Shown here: positions 45,901-56,103 of the stretch, piece after piece
How positions within the stretch are numbered: position 1 is the first letter of the stretch
How the letters are laid out: every line of letters starts with the position of its first letter
Assembly (NCBI GenBank): GCA_033064195.1
Contig: JARBJD010000054.1
Span: 1 to 64,000, forward strand
Length of the DNA stretch: 64,000 bases
From: Blattamonas nauphoetae
Taxonomy: Eukaryota; Preaxostyla; Oxymonadida
Reading direction: 5' to 3'
Position numbers and translations under genes: made by a program
Notes under the pieces: model-generated
Seen by the model: only the letters and a program-made list of their open reading frames with translations
The model's database searches: none
What the model was told of the DNA's origin: nothing

Positions 45901-48900
45901 TGGAAATATCAGCGAAATATCGAGTTGGGCTGAGTGTGTCTGGAGTGGTGAAGAGAACAGTGGAGATGTGCTTCAACGCGACATCTGAGAAATGGGAAGG
46001 GTCAGCTTGTCTGTTCCCTCTCTCTGGAGCAGAACTGGACTTTGAACAGACGTACTCTGTGAACTCGTTCTCGAAAGTTGGAGACTCGACTTCTCTCTTC
46101 TATGAAGCCCAATCAGTCACGATTCAACCAGAACCAGCTCGTCTCGTATCAGCCACCCTTGCCGACTCTGTCTCTCCAAACTCGACAACACTTGCACTCG
46201 AATCGCGACAATTGACGAAAGATGCAGAATATGAGATCGTTCTCTCCTTCTCTCCCTCTTCTTCGTCGTCGATGAACACCGAGTCGACGACAACATTGAA
46301 CGTGACAGTGACGTCGGAGACAGACAACTCGTTCTCGCTGTCTCTTTATCCTTTGTCGACCGCTGTTCTGCGTTACGGACAGATTTACCGAGTGACATCG
46401 ATGAGAACTGGGTCAGACCCATCGATACTGATTGAGTCAGCGAAATGTTCGTGTATGACACCTCCTGAACCAGCTCGACTTGTGGCCGTTGAAGTTGGAG
46501 AGATGGTTTCAACTGGCGACGAGACAACGATCCCTCTCATCTTCGACTCTTTGGCTCTCCAGGCGTCGACATCGTACACTTTTACTTTCAGCTCGTCTTC
46601 CAGTGACGGGGCTCCTTCACACACCAAAACGATCACATTGACAACAGAGTCCGATGGATCGTTCGGAGTTCATTGGATGGTGTTGTTCCCAATTGCACCA
46701 ACGACCTCGGAACGAGAGGCACAGCTGGAATTCGGACGAACGTACACCCTCACATCGTTCCGACAATCGTCGACTGTTGTTCTGTTCGACACTCTCGTCC
46801 CCTTTCCAGTGCCTTCAGAACCCTCTCGCCTGACCACTCTTCGGATACTTGAATATTGGGACAGCGACAAACTCGCAGAGTTCAGCGTGGACGGAGTTGC
46901 GATGACGAAAGACACGACGTACACGCTGATCGTGAACGAAACAGGGACGAACACCCAAACATCATTTGATGTGAGGTTCAGCTCATCGACGACAGGAACT
47001 GGATCGGCTGTTCTCTTCTCGTCTCTTGCGAGTTCCGTTCAGATAAAGTTCAACACGAACTACACAGTAACTGGAGTGAAAGACTCAGCTGATCAGGATG
47101 TGATCTTCGTGTCTGGTCTGACCTTCCAAACAAAAGCTGAACCAGAACGACTCGTAAGTATTTCTTCCACTCCCACATTCTCGGATGATCTGAAGACAAC
47201 CATGACTCTCTCTTTCTCCTCATGTGCTCTTCTCAGCCAAACCCAATACACTCTCACTCTCCAATCGCAGCCTCATGAGAACGAACAGACACATGTGAAG
47301 AAACTGAAAGTGACAACAGAACCAAACGGAACCATCTCGCCGCTGTCAGTCGCACTGTATCCATTTGTGGATGAAGATGAGGAGGAAGGACAACTGGACT
47401 TCGGGACAGGATATTCGCTGACATCGTTCAAAAGAGGAGACACCTCACTCTTCTTCGAATCTGACACGACTTCCTTCCAAACACCTTCTGAACCAGCTCG
47501 CATTGAAAAGTGTGTGTCTTCCATCCTCACGAAGGATCGATCAGAGGTCAAAATTCAATTCGAAGGCCGAGCTTTGGATTCATCAATTGGATTGACCAAA
47601 CTGATAGATGGGCAGAACACGTGGGAATCGATCGCTGATGTGATCTGCACATCTTCGACAGAATGCTCAGCTCGATTCAAAACTGGACTGATCGAGTCAA
47701 CAGATCAAGTTCAATTTGGGAAGAGTTATTCTGTAATTTCTGCAGATTTGACAAAATGTGTGGTGAACGAAGGCGTTTCGGTTAAAGTTCCTTCTCCTCC
47801 GAAAATCGATGCAAGCTCGTTCGCATTTGCCAACAGTCTCAACACGAGCTGTGTCATCACATTCACTGGGAGTGATCTTGTGTCTGGAACGAAATACCAC
47901 GTTCAACTTTCTGATTCTCTCTCTTTCCTGATCACTGTGCAAGATCCGTCCACAGCTGTCTCAGCAACTCTCCCACTTGGATGGTCCGGCACTCTCCAAT
48001 TCGCAACGAAATACCCAATCATTTCAATCACCCCAACAGACGAGGAAGAAGGAGATGTGGTGTTTGGACCTCTCTCTTTCACAACACTCTCCAGACCCTC
48101 TCGAATCACTCTTTCTGTCGACTCAGCAGGAACCGAAAGTTGGATTTGTGGAACAGAAGATGACCCCTGTCGTTCGATGGAAATTGGATGGAGGATTGTG
48201 CAAGAGATTGGAATCGGATCGTCGACATTCTCGATCGTGCACAACACAACTCTGAGAGAGAAACTCATAATCGAGTCTCATGAGGACTTCACGATGCGGG
48301 CAGGCCCTTCCACAAAACCAGAACTTGTGGTGTCACTTCCATCTTCGCGACTGAGTTCAGGAGAAGGAATGATTTCGGTTTCGGGAGGTCGAGTTTGGAT
48401 GAACCAAGTCGACGTTGTTCTCTCTGACTCTCCTTCGCTCATCTTCGTTCGAATGATTGGAGGCCATCTGACACTCGAATCTTGCTCGATCACTGGAACA
48501 CCTTCTCAATCAGCAAATTCGGAAGATTTCGTGTGTTCGTGGTCAACAGGAGCATTCATCGTTGAAGATGCGACGACATCAATCACCTCATCCACATTCT
48601 CCGAACTGACTGAGGGAGCGATAAACATGAAGGGAGGCAATCTGACCATCGACTCAACCACCTTCCGCGAAAACACTCCCAGACACCTTTCGTTCCCCTC
48701 AATTCGTCAGAACATCCACTGTTCGGACGAGGGAAGCGTGAAGGTTGGGAGTCTGAGTGGAGGAGATGGATTCTCTGACAAACATCCTCATCTCTGGCTC
48801 TCGTCGACGAACTGCTCGCTCGAAGTCTTCTCTGTCCTCTCTGGACCCTTCCCTGGAGTGGCGAGGTCGACTCCTCTTTGGAAACAGTCAACGCACGATT

Positions 48901-49941
48901 GATTCCTTCCTCATTCAATCCAACACTGCTGAACGATACGCTCAATCAGTGAAAGACAACATGAAATGGTGGCTTCCTCTGTCCATTGTGCTCGGTGTCT
49001 CGTTTCTGATTCTGGTGTTGCTTGTGTTCATCTGCTGGCGTCGAAGGAAGGACCAATCAGTGAAGAAAGAAGTAAAGAAGGAAGAGCTTCAGGAAGAGGA
49101 GTTGATTGAGAAGATGGAGATTGGAGACGAGCCAACGATGGGAAGACATGTGATTGAATCGACAGCAGTTGCGATGAAAGACAAGACGATCACTCAACAT
49201 GGAGCAGATGAGCCAGCAGCGACTCAGCCTCATCTTTTGTTACCGCCATCGACATCGAATGGACAAGTGCAGGTCGAAATGATTGAAGTGATGGATTGTA
49301 TGAACTTCGGATCACACTTTGTGGCTCGACAGAACTCGCTGTATCATCGATTGCATGTTGAGAAGAACTGCGTTGAGAACAAGCTGAGGGAAGAGCGGAG
49401 ACTGGCGACCGCACTTCTGAGAATCAAGAACACGACACCTCTCGCGGATGTTCTGTTGCATCTGTCATCACACTGGGTGAAGATGAACAAGGAAGGAGAA
49501 CTTTGTCTTTTGATGGAGGATGGAATACGTCCACCGAATGGAGAACAATGGAAGACGGACAAGACAGTGAACTGTGATGCAGTTGGAGAGAAGAGAGATG
49601 GGGAGCGATGGAGTGCGCCTGAGCAGTTTGTGGAGAATGGAGAAGTTCAGAAACAGATTGACACATCGCAGGTGTCGGTTTTTCGGCTCGGCCTTGTGTT
49701 GTGGGAAATGGAGACTGGACAGATACCGTTTGGGGAGACGGATGCGGTGAATGCATGCCGTCAACTGAAGGCTGGGATTGTTCCAGGGATGGATGGAGTG
49801 GGGAATGTGTCGATGAGGGATCTGATCACTCATTGTCTGTGTGTGAATGCTGATGGCCGTCCGTCGCTTGAAACAGTTGCCTCAACCCTCTGCGCGATGG
49901 AGGAAGACGCTATCCCCTGCATCGATGGGCTTATATCTTAA
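42909..49941 (+). CDS. Giant surface protein with degenerate kinase tail; one stop and one frame change
   Basis: A signal peptide (MAVLLLILPILHA) is followed by a Cys-containing beta-helix (about residues 300-510; motifs SSFSSC, CSFHRC, SSFTEC, CVFVEC, IIFRKC). Then come about ten repeated beta-sandwich-like units, each starting near EPxRL (nt 45000-48100), a second helix piece (SCSITGTP), one membrane span (nt 48970-49040), a basic stop-transfer RRRK and a cytosolic Tyr-kinase-like C-lobe (RWSAPEQF, FRLGLVLWEMETGQIPFGE). The kinase lacks the glycine loop, HRD and DFG, so it is a pseudokinase. The frame is broken by TAG at 45873-45875 (same frame resumes at once) and by a shift between about 48850 and 48902, where no clear GT-AG intron fits. 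It may be a young pseudogene, or the breaks may be sequence errors. Similar proteins form a large family in Blattamonas-type genomes (from memory). Confidence 0.8.
45526..47115. repeat. Near-identical 270-base internal repeat pair
   Basis: 45526-45795 and 46846-47115 lie 1320 bases apart and are almost identical (GACAGCGACAAACTCGC, ACGTACACGCTGATCGTGAA), whereas the other beta units of the protein are only distantly similar. This indicates recent duplication or conversion of one unit. Confidence 0.85.
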
Positions 49942-50487
49942 TCCTCATCAACGATGACCCGAAATTTGTCAACAATGTCTTCTCAACATGCATTTTCACT
50001 CTTTTTCTCTCCATCACTATTGTTTCTTCTTTTCATCTCACCGCTCTTCATGATGTCTCTTCAAACTGTCGCCCATATCATCCAATCCGCATCTTCTGTT
50101 CGTTCTCGTTACCATCTTCTGATGACTTGATTTTATTCATCATTGTCCGCCTCTTCGTTCGCTCTTTGTTTCATCACATCGCACAGACGAGGATGAGAGC
50201 TTTTTTTCATCTCACTCAACTTGAGAGAGACTCGTCATTCGACAGTCTCTGGCAAGGCAATTTCACGTTTCAGGACGATCTCATCACGCATATCAACACA
50301 TCATCACATTTGCACATGTCCATCATTTCATCACATCCACTCACTTCGCGAGCTCGTGCATGTCGCAATGAGAGTGTGAATGGCTATCCACACACCCTCT
50401 TTCATTTCCTCTCATTTCATCACATCATTTTCATTCAAATGCTTGAGAGCTCTGAAAACAAAAATAAATGGGAGGATCAGCAGTCAG
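49942..50487. other. Intergenic region with TCATCACAT motifs
   Basis: Between the surface-protein gene and FIP1. Several TCATCACAT or close copies occur at about 50170-50430. A plus-strand frame of 210 codons crosses it and part of the FIP1 intron, but shows no domain and is taken as chance. Confidence 0.45.
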
Positions 50488-51696
50488 ATGTCAACCCCAC
50501 TCTTTTCTGCACCACCACCAATCCGCCAAACTCTTCCTCTATCATTTGTATGGCAATAATTTCCGATATGGATTCGACACTGTCCATAGGAAAGGCACAC
50601 CCTAGAATTCTTCATTTGTTTTGCGTCTTTCATCGATTACGATCATTATTTCAATGTTCTTCCTTCCCTATCACTTCTACCTTCCTTTTTCTCACAGAAC
50701 CAACCACTCCTTCAGCTCCAAGCTCCACTATTCGATCCAGACATCCCGACACTGTATGACACTCCTGAACAACATGGGGAACAATTTCATGATTTGGTTC
50801 TGTACACTTCAATCAAACCCTGGAGGAAGCCAGACATTACAGTTACTGATTACTTTAATTACGGATTCACAGAACGAACTTACAACTTATTCGCGAAACG
50901 AGACACAGTTCTGAGGACAGAATTTCAAAACATCAAATCACATGCAGAACCATCTGGACCAGTTAGTGTCCCGTTGTCCATGCTTCAGGGGAACCACCCT
51001 CCGCCGTCACAGACACAATCTCAACCTCAACCTTCCCACTATTCGGTCAACATGAACAATCCGTCTCAACCACAACAACTACCACCACAACAAGTGATGA
51101 ATCTTCCCCATCACCAATTCGGATTTGCACAAGGTCGTCCACCAATGCGACAAATGCCGCCACAGAATCAGCCTCAACATTACTCCCAATATCCTCTCCA
51201 AATGCAACAAAATCGCACTCCTGCAATGGCACCGTACAACCTTCCTCCTCAACATTATCAACAGAATCCCCAACAAGCAATGCACCACCAGCGACAACAA
51301 ATGTTCACTCCACAGAATCAGATGATTCCACAACAACATCAGCCATTTCCTCAACAGCATACCCCACAAACGAAGCCAGATGCATCTTTCACGACAAAAG
51401 ATCCACGTATTGACCAAAATAAGAAAGAAGATGACAAAAAGAAACCACAGCCTCAGGAGCCTTCTCGCGATCGACGAGATGAAAAACAACGCACCTCATC
51501 AAAAGAAAGGTCATCGCGAAATGATGACAGAGAACGGAGAACTGTATCTGACCGAGATCGCGACAGGGACAGGGATCGTTCTTCACGGAAAGATGACAGA
51601 CGAGACACTCGACGAAGGGGGTATGATTCTCCGCGACGAGATTCTCCGCGAAGAGACTCACCTCGGAGAGACTCCAGAAGAAGGAGATACGATTAG
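50488..51696 (+). CDS. FIP1: FIP1-like polyadenylation factor
   Basis: Two exons are proposed: 50488-50547 (starting MSTPLFSAPPPIRQ) and 50698-51696, with a 150-base intron (GTATGG to CTCACAG); 352 residues. The Fip1 motif IKPWRKPDITVTDYFNYGF is diagnostic. Fip1 joins poly(A) polymerase to the cleavage/polyadenylation complex in the nucleus. After the motif come a long Gln/Pro/Met-rich low-complexity region and a C-terminal Arg/Asp and Arg/Ser tail (DRDRDRDRSSRKDDR, then SPRRDSPRRDS), as in human FIP1L1. The second exon has no ATG before the motif, so the first exon is needed; its exact start is the less certain part. It lies 611 bases before the cyclin gene. Confidence 0.88.
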
Positions 51697-52307
51697 AATT
51701 CGTGTTTTGATAAAGTCTTATTTCTCATTTCACTGACATTGAAACCTTCTTTCTTCTACTCTTTTTATCATCTTCAAGAAGATAGCAATTCTTCCAATCG
51801 TTAGAGGATGTATACATCAATCATCATCTTCACAAGTGCGAATCTTGGAGTCTGATCGATCCACCGTTATTCTCATGATATTCATTCCATATTATGCCAT
51901 TAATCCTAACTACTCTCTTTTTGTGATACTTTCCTAATCTCATTAGGTTTCATATACGACCGTTCACTCCAGATTCAATTCAAGATCAAATCCATCTCTT
52001 TGGCACACAAGTGCAATCATCTCTCTGCCAAATGTGTCATACTTGAGTATTTGTTTCGTCTTATCTCCCATGTTTCCTGCACCCACGTTGTGCTCTTTCC
52101 GGCACTCCTCCAGAGTGTTCCGGCACGCCAACTCTCGTAACAAGCCTCTATTGATATAACCGTATGGATAGATTGAGTAAAAGGATTTACTGGCTCTTTT
52201 AGTATCTCTTTACCCCTAGTGATCAGCATTCCGTTTTTATTGACCGTTTTTTCTTCCTTCACTTTTCTCACTCATTTCTCCTCTTTCTCTCCGATTTTTG
52301 ACTTAGA
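51697..52307. other. Intergenic region between FIP1 and cyclin genes
   Basis: A/T-rich, no gene seen. The cyclin ATG at 52308 is preceded by a pyrimidine-rich run ending TTAG, which could be a splice acceptor for a non-coding or very short first exon. Confidence 0.5.
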
Positions 52308-53210
52308 ATGCCTCCTACTCAGCCTGCCCAGCCACCAGCATGTGGTGTTCAATTGAACCGCACAGTTGAAGGAGTATCAGCTGCAATACTGGGACTTCTT
52401 TACAGCGGATCGAACTCCCTCTCTTCATTTACAGCTTTTCATCCATCGTTTTCTGTATTCAACAACCCAAAGCTGATCAAAACAGTAAAAGATAACAGAA
52501 AAGAGAATTCGACTCTTACTTTTGATGAAAAAGCGAAGCTCAATCCCCCCATCACAGCCCACTCTCAGCATCCTGTCCCTCCTTTCATGACTGTCTACAA
52601 GCATGTATACTCTCTCTTTCGTCGAGCTCAAGTTGAACCAGAATGTCTTATCGCATCAATTTCGTACCTTTCAACTCTTCTCTCTCATTGCTCACCAAAC
52701 TCGTCCTCCCCCCTTGCCCTGACATCCCTCAACTGGGAACGCCTCACATTTACTCTCATTATGATTGCCTCCAAAGCGTGGGATGATGTGTCGTGTTCTA
52801 GCAAAAGCTTCGCCACATGCAGCAACGGTGAAATATCCTTGGCAGAGCTTGGACGAATGGAGCGATTGGTTCTAACTGTCCTGGACTACACTTTATATCT
52901 CACAGCTGATGATTACCGAGTGTTGTATTACAATCTGAAGAAGTTCTGGATGAATCTCGTTGTTGACGCCAAGGTTCCCGCTTTTTTGTTTATTCTTCTC
53001 ACAAAGGGTCATATAACGCCGTCCCCATTGAACGTCGTGAAAGAACTCGGAATTCCGGAGGATTGGTGCCCTCACCTAGTTTTTCTTTGCCCAACAATTC
53101 CGAACGATGTTTCGCCTCCATATGCTTGTATGCCCTCTATTCACCATATTGTCGAACTTTATCTCTCTTTTCAGCTAAAATTGCCTCTATTGCCCCAGTT
53201 CCAGTGTTAG
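52308..53210 (+). CDS. Cyclin-Y/PHO80-like cyclin, 300 aa
   Basis: Single exon. The cyclin box spans about residues 85-220: PPFMTVYKHVYSLFRRAQVE, ECLIASISYLSTLLS, NWERLTFTLIMIASKAWDD and ISLAELGRMERLVLTVLDY, followed by YRVLYYNLKKFW. The NWxR...ASKxWDD and LxxMExxxLxxLxY pattern is that of cyclin Y and the Pcl/Pho80 group, which activate CDK14/16- or Pho85-type kinases. The N-terminus is Pro-rich and carries no obvious myristoylation glycine, so membrane attachment as in cyclin Y is not supported. The kinase downstream is CAMK-like and not a CDK, so no partner is visible here. Confidence 0.85.
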   Translation: MPPTQPAQPPACGVQLNRTVEGVSAAILGLLYSGSNSLSSFTAFHPSFSVFNNPKLIKTVKDNRKENSTLTFDEKAKLNPPITAHSQHPVPPFMTVYKHVYSLFRRAQVEPECLIASISYLSTLLSHCSPNSSSPLALTSLNWERLTFTLIMIASKAWDDVSCSSKSFATCSNGEISLAELGRMERLVLTVLDYTLYLTADDYRVLYYNLKKFWMNLVVDAKVPAFLFILLTKGHITPSPLNVVKELGIPEDWCPHLVFLCPTIPNDVSPPYACMPSIHHIVELYLSFQLKLPLLPQFQC

Positions 53211-53522
53211 AAGCAGCAGGTGTGTCAAGCCAAGAAAGCCACGACAATATCGCAAGAAGACACAACCATTAACGTTTTCAAGCTACTTTTTATTATTTTT
53301 TTCTTCTGTGAATCCATCAGACATCAATTTTTCTCCATTTAATCTTTTCTGACCATTTTTTACAGTTTTTCGTTTTCTCCATCCACCCTTTCCATATTCA
53401 TCCTATTTGTTTGCCTTTTTGTCTGAATTTGTATTTCATAAACATGTACAAACTTTTTTCACCTCCCTCTGTCTTATTCTGATGTGATCCAACTGCTGGT
53501 CGAATTCGTCTCACTTCACACC
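53211..53522. other. Short intergenic region
   Basis: A/T-rich 312 bases between the cyclin stop and the kinase start. No gene or repeat seen. Confidence 0.5.
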
Positions 53523-55738
53523 ATGTCCGAACCAATATCGTCCGCCGACCTCGCGCCCGGAACACTAGCAAAGGTGAGCAAGTATCTATTAGGACCGACA
53601 ATTGGTCAGGGAACCTTCGGAAAGTCTCTTTTTTTCTTCCATGAACAAAACCTTTAGAGTCAAACAATGCAAGGATTCTACAACAGGAGAGATACTTGCG
53701 ATGAAAATCATTGGAAAAGAGAAGGTAATGAAGTATCATATGATTGAACAGTTGAAACGCGAGGTTTCCATCTCATTCAGTCTCATGCGACTATGCCCGA
53801 ACATTTTATCCAGATTTCCCTGATGAAGCGACTCAAACATGAAAATATCATTCGAATGCATGAAGTCTTGGCAAGCCAGTCTAAGTTTGTTCTCCCACTT
53901 TTTCCAGCACTGTTCCAGAGTCTTTATTGTCCTTGAATATGCAAATGGCGGGGAACTTTTCCAAAAGATTGCATCTTCTACCCGTTTTGATGAACAAACA
54001 TCCAGATTCTACTTCCAACAACTGATTCGAGGTTCGTCATTTTTTCTTTCCGACATTTTCACGAATAGGTGTTCATTTCTGCCATCAAAATGGGATTTGT
54101 CATCGGTATCATCTTCGGTTCCATATCTTCTCTTTTTTTCATTCAGCGATCTTAAACCAGAAAATTTACTTCTTGATGATGCTGGAGTCCTAAAAATCAC
54201 GGATTTTGGTTTATGTGCATTAAGTGATGCTGAAAATGTTCTCCTCAAGACTCAATGCGGTACACCGCACTATACAGCACCTGAAGTTTGTCTTTCTTTC
54301 TATAAATCACAATTCTCAAACAATAGATCCTCCAGGGCGGGCAATATGAGGGAAAGCAAGCAGATGTTTGGAGCTGTGGCATTATTTTGTTTGTCATGAT
54401 GGCAGGCTGTTTGTTTTATCCGCTTTCATCACTCTTTCCGTAGATCTTCCTTTTGAGGAATCGAACACACTGGAGCTATTTAAAGTGATCAAGAAGGCAC
54501 AGTTTCAATACCCTCCTTTCTTTCCCGATGGTCCACGAGGTAATTCTTTCTCATTTTCCATCATTACATCACCAATAGACCTTATCAATAAAATTCTTGT
54601 TTCTGATCCAAATAAGCGATGTACGATGGAAGAAATTCTGTCCGATCCATGGTTTACTCAGGGTCTTCCTGACCTCTTTTTTGACCCATCCTTTTCAATC
54701 CGTGATCAAATGTTGAAAAGGAAGGAACCAAAACCCGCCCATCCTCCAAAACATCGACACACACAGTCTTTCTCCGACAAATTGTCCATCTCCCCACGGA
54801 CTCAAACAGTCCCTTCTCCAATAATAGCCCCACTTCCCCCTCCATCCCCCTCATCGCCTAAACCATCAACCCCAAAACATTCTCCTCAGAAAGTCCCTGT
54901 ACCTCCCCCCAGCCAACCATTCATGCCAATCATGCCCTCAACAGCCATCCAATCACAATTTGAGAGTTCACATGACATTCCCCACATTATTCGCCGAATC
55001 AAAGAGGCTTTCGAATCAGAAGACGCAATCATCGTCAACGAAGGCTATCAGGACATCTCTCCCGCCACCCTTACCCCTTCCCCTCAATTGTATTTCCTCA
55101 GTGTTTCTTATCCACGCCAACTGAACCCTTTATCGTTCAAGATCTTGATCATACCATCAGTCAACGTTAAAACTAATACCGTCCAGTTTAAACGCGGGAA
55201 AGGAAGCGTCATTACGTTCCTCCAAGTCTTTCAACATATTCAAGGGAAGCTCTCTGACATTCATACTCCTGAAAACCCTTTTTTATCCAAACCCAAACAA
55301 CAGACTAACGATTCAACGAAACAATCCCACCATTTCCATCGTTTCTCGTTCGGTGACCTACCGCACATCACTGCTGGAACGGTCCCAGCGGGTGCGTCCC
55401 ATCAATCACCCCCAACTCCGTGTTCTCCAAACCGACGCTTTGAAGGTGAAGACTGCCACGCAACTATGTTCAACACTTCCAGTTTACCCTCCCCCACTTT
55501 CCCGAATGTTCCCTCTCCAATTCGACACAATCGATCCAAATCTGTTGCCACAGCAGGCCAAACAAGGTCGCCACTTTCCGTCAGATTCGTTCTGGACGAG
55601 AGTGCCGAAGATGATGCTGCAGCACCTCTCCCTGTCCTCCCAAAACGACAAACTGTCCATCGGACAGTTTATAGTGTTGATATGTCCATTCCTATCCGTG
55701 CCGGGACCGTTGATTCCTTGGCCAAAACATCGCATTGA
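53523..55738 (+). CDS. CAMK-like Ser/Thr kinase with eight minimal introns
   Basis: Nine exons: 53523-53623, 53658-53763, 53814-53884, 53919-54031, 54069-54105, 54147-54285, 54327-54408, 54444-54539 and 54579-55738, in total 1905 bases, 634 residues. The introns are 34, 50, 34, 37, 41, 41, 35 and 39 bases. Spliced, the domain is complete: [98 protein letters not shown] and [12 protein letters not shown]. This is the AMPK/MARK/SnRK3-type branch. After a Pro/Ser-rich linker a C-terminal segment ([36 protein letters not shown]) looks like a KA1-type domain. The substrate is unknown. The HRD motif itself is split by intron 5. Confidence 0.93.
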
Positions 55739-56103
55739 TTTGCTGTATATTGTTTTTCTTCTCTATTGGTGGGATTTGTCTGTTGTTGTTCTTTCTGTTT
55801 TTTCTTCCACCGTTTTGTATTATCGGCTTTTCATCCTTTCCTGGAAGCCAGTTTGTTTGATCAGTCATCTCTTTCCTTTCATCCATTCTGGGCAGAAACT
55901 CGCCCCAAACCAATAGAGATAATCATTTTCTTTTCATGTGAGAATGCCAGAGATTTTTTCATGAAGTGTAATGGACAAAATCACTCCCATTGTTTTGTCA
56001 GGGAAAAGAGAACAATAAAGAGAAAAGAAAGAAGTAATTGTGATAAAGCAGATTATTGAATCATATATTCTCCATTGAAGTGGAATTCTAAGCCATATGC
56101 TCC
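55739..56103. other. Convergent intergenic region
   Basis: Between the kinase stop and the WDR6 stop on the other strand. No gene recognised; frames of up to about 97 codons are chance extensions. Confidence 0.5.

Noticed and set aside
50127-50759. 210-codon plus-strand frame before the FIP1 motif
   Set aside because: It crosses the proposed FIP1 first exon and intron in another frame, has no domain, and is built largely from TCATCACAT-like repeats.
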